From: Opitutales bacterium
GTDB lineage: Bacteria; Verrucomicrobiota; Verrucomicrobiia; Opitutales; Opitutaceae
Reading direction: 5' to 3'
NCBI GenBank assembly: GCA_018700525.1
Contig: JABITN010000093.1
Span: 1 to 64,000 of the forward strand
DNA: 64,000 nt
In this document: positions 28,391 to 35,996 of the stretch, in pieces
How positions within the stretch are numbered: the stretch's first letter is position 1
Layout of the letters: each line of letters opens with the position of its first letter
Made by a program: the position numbers and the translations under genes
The notes under the pieces: generated by a model
Seen by the model: the letters and a program-made list of their open reading frames with translations, nothing else
Told to the model about the DNA's origin: nothing
Database searches by the model: none

Positions 28391-29203
28391 TTGGCCGCTC
28401 GGCCTGCGTCGACGCAGTTAAGCGAAGACGTGAGATCACCCCTACCACTTCTTCGCTTGAATACATCCGAAATCGACTCTCTTCCAATCCTGTACCAGGA
28501 TGATCACTACATAGCGATTAACAAACCGCCTGGCCTAATTGTACATCGAAGCGGTATTGACGCTAAAGAAACTCGATTCGCCATTCAATTGTTACGCGAT
28601 CAAATAGGCCGACGCGTCTACCCCGTTCACCGACTCGACAAACCCACCTCCGGCGTGCTGCTCTTCGCCATCGACGAAATCGCCCTGGTCGAAATGAAAC
28701 GCCAATTCGAAGGCCGCCAGGTCGACAAACGCTACCAAGCCATCACCCGCGGTTTCACCCCCGACAATGGAACGATCGATCACCCGTTGCGCAAAATGCT
28801 AGATCGTGGCCCCAAAGCCAAAAGCGATGAAGCGCAAGAAGCGCAGACCCAATACGAAACGCTTTCCCGAATAGAACACGCCTTTCCGACGGGTCGATAC
28901 GACACGACACGCTATTCGCACGTGGAGCTCTTTCCCCGAACCGGCCGTCGTCATCAACTGCGGCGTCATATGAGCCATATCGATTGTCCTATAATCGGTG
29001 ATACGAAACACGGCGACACCCGCCAGAATCACGCATTCCTCGAACACTTCGGCTTTTGCCGAATGTTTCTCCATGCCACTCAGTTAACCTTCGAGCACCC
29101 AATTACCCACAAACCCCTCAGCATCAACGCCCCTCTCTGGCCTGATTTCCAACAAGCCTTAGAAACGACCAAACTCGCCTCTTCTCCGACAGCCACCCCA
29201 TAG
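28391..29203 (+). CDS. RluA-family pseudouridine synthase (TruC-like)
   Basis: The protein of about 250-270 residues carries the catalytic-loop motif HRLDKPTSGVLLFA with the catalytic Asp, the N-terminal substrate motif INKPPGLIVH, and the C-terminal RTGRRHQLRRHM. It isomerises uridine in tRNA or rRNA; lack of an S4 domain and the RLDKPTSG form favour a TruC-like enzyme (tRNA U65). The start is uncertain: the track uses TTG at 28391, another TTG lies at 28457, and no ATG precedes the catalytic domain. I keep the longer form. The gene begins 71 bp after the upstream terminator. Confidence 0.87.
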   Translation: MAARPASTQLSEDVRSPLPLLRLNTSEIDSLPILYQDDHYIAINKPPGLIVHRSGIDAKETRFAIQLLRDQIGRRVYPVHRLDKPTSGVLLFAIDEIALVEMKRQFEGRQVDKRYQAITRGFTPDNGTIDHPLRKMLDRGPKAKSDEAQEAQTQYETLSRIEHAFPTGRYDTTRYSHVELFPRTGRRHQLRRHMSHIDCPIIGDTKHGDTRQNHAFLEHFGFCRMFLHATQLTFEHPITHKPLSINAPLWPDFQQALETTKLASSPTATP

Positions 29204-29236
29204 CTCCACCCCTGTAATCGTCGAATCCTTTTGCCC

Positions 29237-29262
29237 TTAAAACTACAACGTTGTAATTTTAA
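29237..29262. other. 26-bp near-perfect AT-rich palindrome between convergent genes
   Basis: TTAAAAC-TACAACGTTGTA-ATTTTAA is palindromic except for one C/A pair, with a perfect 12-bp core TACAACGTTGTA. It follows the pseudouridine synthase stop by 33 bp and is A/T-flanked, so it may end that transcript or be a protein-binding site. Confidence 0.5.
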
Positions 29263-29327
29263 AGGTAGAGGAGCTCTAGACCCATTCCGAGCAAATCGGT
29301 CTAATTCCCCGTTTTCGACGACAACAA

Positions 29328-29358
29328 AAGGCCCGAAGCGATAATCGCTCCCGGCCTT
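29328..29358 (-). terminator. Terminator of the EF-hand gene
   Basis: On the minus strand AAGGCC and AGCGAT pair with ATCGCT and GGCCTT, with a small internal loop, and are followed by TTGTTGTCG. It lies 30 bp beyond the EF-hand gene stop. Confidence 0.65.
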
Positions 29359-29388
29359 AGTATACCCCTTTTACCCACAAATTTTTGC

Positions 29389-29715
29389 TTACGACCTGCC
29401 AGCCAATGGAGCCCGAGTGCCCAAGTCGAGTTTGCGAAGCGAACTTACGGTGTCGAGAAACTCAGCGGCCTCTAGAAGCTGGTCATTATTCGTGTCGCCA
29501 CCCTTCATCGTAATCGCTGCCGCATCTTCGGGCATCAGCCTTAGAGTGATAATTCCCTTCGAGCGTTCAGCGGCAGAGATACCCCCCTCGCTCACTAGAT
29601 TATCGCGGAAATCGATGGTCGCTTCTTGACGCATACCATAGCGACTCTCGATCGAATTCGCTAGCTCCGCGCTATCAAGGGCTCCGCCGTTGTTGATATC
29701 GTGACCCCCGAACAT
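29389..29715 (-). CDS. Small EF-hand-like protein, possibly N-terminally truncated
   Basis: The 108-residue protein has two EF-hand-like loops, DINNGGALDSAEL near the start and DTNNDQLLEAAEF near residue 75, with Asp/Asn at calcium-liganding positions and Glu at position 12. Bacterial proteins of this type usually bind calcium outside the cell, but no signal peptide is present and a stop lies 8 codons upstream in frame. Its first codons (ATGTTCGGGGGTC) repeat at the downstream-of-stop ATG of the next gene, so the start may be secondary. It may be a remnant of a longer exported protein. Confidence 0.55.
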   Translation of the reverse strand: MFGGHDINNGGALDSAELANSIESRYGMRQEATIDFRDNLVSEGGISAAERSKGIITLRLMPEDAAAITMKGGDTNNDQLLEAAEFLDTVSSLRKLDLGTRAPLAGRS

Positions 29716-29716
29716 T
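29700..29716. repeat. CGTGACCCCCGAACATT repeat, copy 1
   Basis: This 17-bp sequence recurs with one mismatch at 30448-30464, where each copy covers the MFGG start of a minus-strand ORF. Its first 11 bp also occur inverted (CGGGGGTCACG) at 29910-29920. The sequence from 29716 to 30004 is otherwise AT-rich or G-rich and shows no gene. Confidence 0.6.
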
Positions 29717-30004
29717 GAATATAATTCTCTTATATATTATTTAAAATACTGTTAGACAGGAGTTTATAATTATTTTAGGGTCATATTTAAGCGAGGCAAT
29801 AAATGCTTAATGCCGTATAGCTGCCACTAAAAACTTTCTGCCAGCACTCTGATGTTGGTCTTCTGTAAAAGCTGATCTTGCTGAAGCGTACCAACCGACA
29901 ACAGCGGGGCGGGGGTCACGGGGGGCGGCGTGCATCGCAATGTATATGCATCAACTGCCCCCAGAAAAAATTGCTGCCCTAAGGACTTCTGAAGCTAGGA
30001 ATCC

Positions 30005-30586
30005 TTATCCCAATCTCCGCCTAGCAGCGGCTAGCACAAATACACCCACTCCAAGAAGAGCTGCTGTGGAGCCTGTGTCGGGAACGGGAGGTGCTGTTCC
30101 AACTAGAACATTTACTGTTTCAGAAACTCCGTTATACGTCCATGTGCCTGACATGTTGGTCTGGTAAATTCCCATATTTGAAAGAAGCGTGTTGGTGTAA
30201 ACAGCGTAACTATTAATTAGGCTTCCTGAAACGTAGTTGGTATCTACTTGCAGATCTTGAAAATCCGCATAGAAAGCGAACCTTGATCCTGTGTATGTTC
30301 CAATATTATTGATTCCACTCAGCGGCGATCCAAACTGTGTTACTCCGCTGTAGTCGTCCGATTCCAAAATCGCAATTTCGCCAGTAGCCGAGTTACTTAT
30401 TCCTTGCCAATTAACTCGCGAATCATCGTATGCGGAAGATGATTTGTCGCGACCCCCGAACATTAGAATGGCGACTTCCTGGGGCTGCAGGCGAGATTCA
30501 AACCCTCTGTACTAATTGTCAGCAAATGAAACTGCGCTGACGATACTAGCAGCGATTGAGGCGATGATAATTTTCGATGTTTTCAT
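30005..30586 (-). pseudogene. VPDTG-CTERM surface protein interrupted by an in-frame TAG
   Basis: ATG at 30586 opens a 24-residue signal peptide (MKTSKIIIASIAASIVSA...) that ends in TAG (30512-30514). The same frame continues through YRGFESRLQPQEVAIL into the ORF listed from 30463 and ends with VPDTGSTAALLGVGVFVLAAARRRLG. That tail is the tripartite VPDSG/VPDTG-CTERM sorting signal of Verrucomicrobia: motif, hydrophobic helix, basic end, normally processed by an exosortase-type system. No exosortase gene is in the window. The middle is Asn/Ser/Thr/Tyr-rich and unrecognised. It is a one-stop pseudogene, a sequencing error or a readthrough candidate. Confidence 0.75.
30448..30464. repeat. CGCGACCCCCGAACATT repeat, copy 2
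   Basis: It matches the copy at 29700-29716 in 16 of 17 bases and lies at the internal ATG of the interrupted VPDTG-CTERM gene. Confidence 0.6.
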
Positions 30587-30806
30587 AATAAATATTCTCA
30601 GATTGTTCAGGTTTTTCAAAAGGTTGAAGAAAGATTCTTCGTTTCGTATGCGCCTCGTAAACCACAGGAAAATTACAGAATGAATGCGCCTTCACTACGT
30701 TTTTATAATTTTGGGGCTTTAGGGCGAAAAAAGGTCGTTTTACTCCCGCTTCCACCAATACGGGTTGGACACGCCTGCCAGGCATAGCGAAACTCGCCGC
30801 CGTCCT

Positions 30807-31526
30807 ATGAAATGGCCCATCACTACCATAGGTCTCGATGCTGACGATACGCTTTGGCACAATGAGAACCTCTTCGAAGACCACCATCGGAAATACTGCG
30901 AGCTGCTTTCCGACTACCACGATCCTAAAACCGTGGAACGCGTCCTCTACGAAACCGAGATGAACAATCTCGAACTCTTCGGCTACGGAGTGAAGGGCTT
31001 CACCCTTTCGTGCATAGAGACCGCTATCAGCTTAACTGACGGAGCGATCAAAGCGGAAGAAATCAGGCGCATCATCGACCACTGCCGTCAAATGCTTCTC
31101 CATCCAGTCGAACTGCTCGAAGGAGTCGAAAGCGTACTGCAAGGCCTCGATCAACGCTTTCGCCTCCTACTGATCACCAAAGGCGACCTGCGCGACCAAG
31201 AGCGCAAGATAGCGAAATCCGGCATAGCCCATCACTTCAGCCACACCGAAGTCGTTTCCGACAAAACCGTCGAAGCCTACGCCAGAGTTCTCCAACGAAA
31301 CAAGATCCACTCCGAGCAATTCCTTATGGTAGGTAATTCGCTAAAATCCGACATCCTTCCCGTCCTCGATCTCGGTGGTCATGGCGTTCACATCCCTTAC
31401 CGAATCACCTGGGAACACGAAAACGTTCAATCTCCGCCGCACGATCACGACAATTTCTATCAGCTCGAATCCATCCAGCAACTACCTGACCTCATCGACG
31501 CGATTGTCTTGGGCAACAATCCCTAG
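30807..31526 (+). CDS. HAD-superfamily hydrolase
   Basis: ATG at 30807 (MKWPITTIGLDADDTLWH) fits the family better than the track start at 30765, whose extra 14 residues are basic. The 239-residue protein has motif I DADDTLW, motif II LLITKGD, and motifs III/IV around SDKTV and MVGNSLKSDILPVL, with a helical cap between residues 20 and 100. HAD enzymes are Mg-dependent phosphatases acting through the first Asp; the cytosolic substrate is unknown. The GH20 gene starts 5 bp downstream, so the pair is an operon and the phosphatase may act on an amino-sugar phosphate. That link is inference. Confidence 0.85.
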   Translation: MKWPITTIGLDADDTLWHNENLFEDHHRKYCELLSDYHDPKTVERVLYETEMNNLELFGYGVKGFTLSCIETAISLTDGAIKAEEIRRIIDHCRQMLLHPVELLEGVESVLQGLDQRFRLLLITKGDLRDQERKIAKSGIAHHFSHTEVVSDKTVEAYARVLQRNKIHSEQFLMVGNSLKSDILPVLDLGGHGVHIPYRITWEHENVQSPPHDHDNFYQLESIQQLPDLIDAIVLGNNP

Positions 31527-31531
31527 AACCC

Positions 31532-33316
31532 ATGCGCCTCTCCCCCATCCCCAAGTCCGTAGAACCTCTACCCGGAACCTTCGGTTCGATCTCTTCGCTA
31601 TCAGTCGACCTTGACTTTACGCCAAGCCAACGATTCGGGACAGCCCTTAGAATAGTCCCCACCCTCAACCTCCAGGCGACCAATCCAAACGCAGGCGGCA
31701 TAAAGCTGATTCTCGCCCCCGAAATTTGCGGACTAGAAGCCTACCGTCTCGCGATCTATCCTGAATCCATCACAATCGAAGCTTCCACCGAAACGGGTCT
31801 TTACCGTGGATTAACCACTCTTCAGCATATTTCCAACAAAGCACCCAAAACGCTGCCATGCCTAAAAATCGAGGATAGCCCTGATCTAGAAGTGCGTGGA
31901 TACATGCTCGATATCAGTCGTTGCAAAGTCCCTACGCTCGAAACGCTTTACGATTTAATCGACCAGCTTACATCGCTCAAGTACAACCAGCTTCAACTCT
32001 ATACCGAACACACCTTCGCCTACCAAAACCATGCCTGCGTTTGGAAAGACGTCTCGCCCCTAACAGCCGAAGACATTCGTTCACTCGATTCGTATTGTCA
32101 TAACAGATACATCGAACTTGTTCCCAATCAAAATTCGTTCGGCCACATGGAGCGATGGCTCCGTCACGATGACTACAAACATCTCGCCGAATGCCCAGAC
32201 GGGTACATTCACCCCATCCTTGGCAAACGCGATGCGGGCGGCACGCTAAAGCCCAATCAAGCCTCCCTCAATTTCATGAGCGAACTCTACGACGAGCTCT
32301 TACCCAATTTCCGAAGTAATCAAGTCAACATTGGCGGCGACGAACCCTGGGAGCTCGGGCAAGGCTGGAGTGCAGAAGAGACCAAGTCGAAAGGCAAACA
32401 CCGCGTCTATCTCGACCACCTTCTATCAATTCACCGCCTCGTCGCAGAACGCGACAAGACAACGCAATTCTGGGGCGACATCATACTCGAATCGCCCGAG
32501 CTTTCTGCTGAACTGCCCAACGACTCGATTGGAATCATTTGGGGCTACGAAGCCGACCATCCCTTCGAATCCCAATGCGCCGCGTTCGCCGAATCCGGCA
32601 TTCCTTTCTACGTTGCACCCGGCACCTCCGCCTGGAACACAATCGGCGGACGCTACGCGAATGCTGTCGCGAATATCAAAGCGGCGACCCGCCAAGCAAT
32701 CGAGCACGGAGCGAAAGGGATGCTTCTAACTGACTGGGGAGACTTCGGCCACCACCATTTCCCACCAATAAGCTACCCCGCTCTTGTCTGGGCATCCACT
32801 CTCTCATGGAACCACGATTCGGAGGAGAACTTCGACGATATCCACGCTATCAATACGATCTTCTTCGATGGAGAATCCGAGATTCTCGCTCAAGCAATCG
32901 TTTCGCTCAGCGAATCGATAAATACATTTTCGCATAAACCGGTAAACCGAACAGTCCTCAACGATGTACTTTTCTGCAACCAAGAAAAACTCCAAGAGCA
33001 CCTCGAAAAGACAACTTCCAAGGAACTGGATTCCTGTTGCATCGCGCTCACGAAATTGCATCGCCATCTTGCCGATAAACGCTTCCGAACAAAGAACGCA
33101 TCTCAATCGAATCAAGAGTTGCTGCTCACGATCAAATTGCTTCTTTTCGCAATCAACAAAGGCCTTGCCAATATCGGCACCCAATCTCCTGAATACGACC
33201 AACTCGAATCGGAGCTCAATGCTTTCACGGAAGAATACCACAAACTTTGGCTTGTTCGCAACCGTATCGGCGGATTGGAAGAGAGCCTAACCTACCTTAC
33301 GAAATCACTGCAGTAG
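31532..33316 (+). CDS. Glycoside hydrolase family 20 beta-N-acetylhexosaminidase
   Basis: The 594-residue protein has the GH20 N-terminal alpha/beta domain (EASTETGLYRGLTTLQHI, about 84-100) and a catalytic barrel starting at VRGYMLDISRCKVP (about 121). The catalytic Asp-Glu pair is NIGGDEPWELG (D270-E271). GH20 enzymes release terminal N-acetylglucosamine or N-acetylgalactosamine by substrate-assisted catalysis. There is no signal peptide, so it probably works in the cytosol on imported oligosaccharides. It follows the HAD hydrolase by 5 bp. The C-terminal 150 residues are helical. This fits use of chitin-like or glycosaminoglycan-derived sugars. Confidence 0.88.
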   Translation: MRLSPIPKSVEPLPGTFGSISSLSVDLDFTPSQRFGTALRIVPTLNLQATNPNAGGIKLILAPEICGLEAYRLAIYPESITIEASTETGLYRGLTTLQHISNKAPKTLPCLKIEDSPDLEVRGYMLDISRCKVPTLETLYDLIDQLTSLKYNQLQLYTEHTFAYQNHACVWKDVSPLTAEDIRSLDSYCHNRYIELVPNQNSFGHMERWLRHDDYKHLAECPDGYIHPILGKRDAGGTLKPNQASLNFMSELYDELLPNFRSNQVNIGGDEPWELGQGWSAEETKSKGKHRVYLDHLLSIHRLVAERDKTTQFWGDIILESPELSAELPNDSIGIIWGYEADHPFESQCAAFAESGIPFYVAPGTSAWNTIGGRYANAVANIKAATRQAIEHGAKGMLLTDWGDFGHHHFPPISYPALVWASTLSWNHDSEENFDDIHAINTIFFDGESEILAQAIVSLSESINTFSHKPVNRTVLNDVLFCNQEKLQEHLEKTTSKELDSCCIALTKLHRHLADKRFRTKNASQSNQELLLTIKLLLFAINKGLANIGTQSPEYDQLESELNAFTEEYHKLWLVRNRIGGLEESLTYLTKSLQ

Positions 33317-33339
33317 CTCCAACCTGAGCTCACTGATTG

Positions 33340-33939
33340 CTAGAGCGATCTACCAGGCACCGGATCATCTTTTTTAACCAACAACGTTGCCACACCTCCT
33401 GGCTTGATCACTGAAATATTGGGGACAAGCCCCTTTAATATGTCTCTAAAAACAACGGTGTCATTGTCACTAGCAAGGAGCAGTCCACCTACATGCTCAA
33501 TTCGATTGCCTATATTTTTGTAAATAGATCTCTGTGATTCATTTTTGAGCGTAACGGAATAAAACAATCCTTCTGTTGTCGATGAAAACGGATCGAATCG
33601 GATGCTTTTGTAATCAAAGTCCAAGTCCCTCAGGAGCAACTGGGCGCGGTTCGATCCAATCCACTCTAACTGGGCATAACCTCCATATCGCACGGGAAGA
33701 CTCGGATCTGTCTCCAGAAATCGGGTTTTGAATACCCCCGTTCCGGGAGAACTAAAACCGGGAAAGGAATACAAATCCCATGTCATTGATCCACCACCAG
33801 TGACCGATGACCCCGAGACAATCATTAGCTCGACCGTTACTGCTCCTACTTCGGAATCGGGGTTCTACTCTTTAACAAGAGAAGGGAGGACAGTTACTAG
33901 AAACAATAAAACGCACGAAGACAGGCGGACGACTGTCAA
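33340..33939 (-). pseudogene. Exported protein of unknown function interrupted by an in-frame TAG
   Basis: The ORF track lists 161 residues from ATG at 33825. The same frame continues upstream without a break through NPDSEVGAVTVEL to a TAG (33865-33867) and, beyond it, a hydrophobic segment LSSCVLLFLVTVLPSLVKE that resembles a signal peptide and could start at TTG 33937. The body is beta-rich (SMTWDLYSFPGFSS, GGYAQLEWIGSN) and matches no family I know. It is the same arrangement as the VPDTG-CTERM gene. The upstream start is uncertain; downstream-only translation would leave the protein in the cytosol. Confidence 0.5.
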
Positions 33940-34185
33940 CTGATAACATAGGACCAGATTAAACAGAATATTTAGTATGCGTAGAGCACCAATCTAGGGC
34001 AGAAAAGCCGACCCTTTCTCCCGGCCTCGCAACAGCACTTTCCGCAACCGTTAATATATCAAACTGAACATCGCCCAAAACAGCATTCACCCCCCCGACA
34101 ACACAATCAAACGCCAACCACACTCAAGTAATCACCATTATCCAACTAGATATTTGAAATAGCCTCATACTATGGCACAAAAGAC

Positions 34186-34201
34186 AGGCGGTCCCCCGCC
34201 T
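34186..34201 (-). terminator. Terminator of the glycine-zipper lipoprotein gene
   Basis: On the minus strand AGGCGG-GGGA-CCGCCT is followed by GTCTTTTG. It lies 36 bp past the lipoprotein stop. The remaining sequence back to 33940 has no recognisable gene. Confidence 0.6.
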
Positions 34202-34236
34202 CTTCTTAATTTCCCCCCAAATAACAGCACTAAAAA

Positions 34237-34728
34237 TTAAAACTGATTTGTAGTGTAATCTTCATGACGCACGCGGGCGTCGCCGCCACGAGTTCCCAGG
34301 ACGCTCACTCGATCCCCTGAATTGAACGCTGGATCCTTCAGCTCCTGCACCACGACAACCGTTCGTCCATCGTCCAACTCAATCGTCATTTCTTGAGCCA
34401 GTTTCGCTGTAAGCGCCTTTTCGATCTTCTTCCCGACAATCGCACCAGCCACAGCGCCTCCCGCACTCGCCAACACGCTACCATCGCCACGACCAACCGT
34501 CGACCCGACTGCGCTTCCCAAAATGCCGCCTCCATAAAGACCAAGCTGGCTGCTCTCGCCTTCGATCTTCACCGTTCGCGTCGCCACCACAGTTCCGAGG
34601 TCAATCGACTGCGTCGTTCCTGCTGTACGATTCGGAACGGTATCATAACCTCCAGATGCGCACCCTAAAATCAGCACTAGCGCCAACAACCCCACTATCC
34701 CCGAAATCGTCTTTTTGTTCGTCTTCAT
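34237..34728 (-). CDS. Glycine-zipper (SlyB/YMGG-like) outer-membrane lipoprotein
   Basis: ATG at 34728 (MKTNKKTISGIVGLLALVLILGC) gives a proper lipoprotein signal with lipobox LILGC, so the 26 extra residues of the track ORF are discarded. The 163-residue protein has the glycine-zipper hairpin GGGILGSAVGSTVGRG and ASAGGAVAGAIVGKKIEKAL, then a small C-terminal beta domain (IELDDGRTVVVVQ). It resembles SlyB/Pcp-type lipoproteins that support outer-membrane integrity. It is monocistronic with its own terminator. Confidence 0.85.
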   Translation of the reverse strand: MKTNKKTISGIVGLLALVLILGCASGGYDTVPNRTAGTTQSIDLGTVVATRTVKIEGESSQLGLYGGGILGSAVGSTVGRGDGSVLASAGGAVAGAIVGKKIEKALTAKLAQEMTIELDDGRTVVVVQELKDPAFNSGDRVSVLGTRGGDARVRHEDYTTNQF

Positions 34729-35222
34729 ACATTCGTCTTTGGTTATCCTTCTAGTTCGGACAAAAACGAACAACGGATTCAAAGACTTCGGGTTTACATC
34801 CCCCAAGACGAACAGCCAGTGTCGTTTCGCTCGTCGATCACAACATCATAAAATCTATAATCCCACCATTCTCATCAAGAATGAGCCACACCGATCGAAG
34901 CAATTGAATGTCGAGCATGAGTGCCGAAAATTATACCGCAACCTTTCGAAATTACGGCGGAAACGACCCTTGAAAACACCACTGAAAAGAATGCGATAGT
35001 TTCTATCGAACGCGGGCTAGAAGATTCTGGATCTTCCCTGCTACAATCGAAAAATTAACTCAATCCCCTCTACTATACTCATATCATACTTAAGTAGATT
35101 AAATCAGCAAACGTTTAATAAAAATGGGGACTGTCGCCTCAAAAACAACTCCTGCCAGCCGATAATGAATACGAATAGATTTCTCGGAAATCTAAGATTA
35201 ACCCCCAAGCCCTTATGTCCCA
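34729..35222. other. Intergenic stretch, nothing recognised
   Basis: About 490 bp between the lipoprotein gene and a small candidate ORF. Short ORFs here have no recognisable features and look random. No hairpin or RNA gene was found by eye. Confidence 0.4.
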
Positions 35223-35423
35223 ATGAACACTTCTCCCCGAAAAATAGACGTATTCCAATACAACCCACCCCTTAGGGTCCTTTCATCATACTTCAGCGAC
35301 AAGGCATTAGCCGTGGAAGTTTTTAAATTTGCCCTCCCAAAACTCAAACGCCAGATTACCCACGATCGCGTATCGCGCTACTTTCTGAGATCAGGAAATC
35401 AAGTTCACTCTCAACTTGACTAA
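35223..35423 (+). CDS. Possible small protein gene (66 aa) or ncRNA ahead of a terminator
   Basis: The ORF encodes a basic 66-residue peptide (FKFALPKLKRQITHDRVSRYF) with no known motif. Its only support is a strong plus-strand terminator 27 bp after the stop, with no other plus-strand gene upstream to use it. The transcript could equally be a small RNA. Confidence 0.3.
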   Translation: MNTSPRKIDVFQYNPPLRVLSSYFSDKALAVEVFKFALPKLKRQITHDRVSRYFLRSGNQVHSQLD

Positions 35424-35450
35424 TAACGGCGAACCATAATTGAATTTTCA

Positions 35451-35479
35451 AGTCGGACTCAATAGGAGTCCGGCTTTTC
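35451..35479 (+). terminator. Rho-independent terminator
   Basis: AGTCGGACTC pairs with GAGTCCGGCT (one G-T pair) around AATAG, followed by TTTTCATTTG. It lies upstream of the ACT-domain gene and must end a transcript starting before 35450. Confidence 0.85.
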
Positions 35480-35544
35480 ATTTGTCGGAACTTGCAGGAC
35501 ACCCCCCTCAATCCGCATCTCCCACAACAATTCAATTTTTCCCT

Positions 35545-35964
35545 ATGTCCATGAAGCACGAGATCGAAACGCAACTATCGGTCACCATAGAAAACGAACC
35601 CGGACAAATCGCTTGCATAAGCGAATTGCTCTCGAAGTCCAACGTCCACATCAATGCGGTATCGATCTCAGATAGTATCGATGGAGGACACTTTCGCTTC
35701 ATCGCCGATACTCCCAGAGACGCCAAGGCCGTGCTCGTCGAAAAGGGTTTCGAGGTGAAAGTCGAATCCGTACTGACTATTCGACTAAACGACAGCCGAG
35801 GCCGCTTAGCAGGCATTACCTTGGCTCTAGCTCAAGCAAGTATCAACATCGACTACGTCTACGCTTCCGTAGACCAAACAGGATCCTCCACGAGACTCGT
35901 CCTCAAAGTCGAAAACATCCTGCTCGCCATTCGTATTCTCGAAGAAATGGAAGTAGCAGCCTAG
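35545..35964 (+). CDS. Tandem ACT-domain protein
   Basis: The track ORF starts at 35440, inside a terminator hairpin, so ATG at 35545 (or 35551) is chosen, giving 139 residues. Two ACT domains are visible: QLSVTIENEPGQIACISELL and VLTIRLNDSRGRLAGITLALAQASINIDYVYAS. ACT pairs bind amino acids and are common as stand-alone regulators. The sensed ligand and partner are not evident; no amino-acid biosynthesis gene is adjacent. Confidence 0.8.
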   Translation: MSMKHEIETQLSVTIENEPGQIACISELLSKSNVHINAVSISDSIDGGHFRFIADTPRDAKAVLVEKGFEVKVESVLTIRLNDSRGRLAGITLALAQASINIDYVYASVDQTGSSTRLVLKVENILLAIRILEEMEVAA

Positions 35965-35996
35965 GGGGCACCTTCTCACACCCCGAATCCACGTCT

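Noticed and set aside
30481-30520. tRNA-like T-loop GATTCAAACC
   Set aside because: The flanking bases do not form a T-stem or acceptor stem, and the stretch is in frame inside the VPDTG-CTERM gene.
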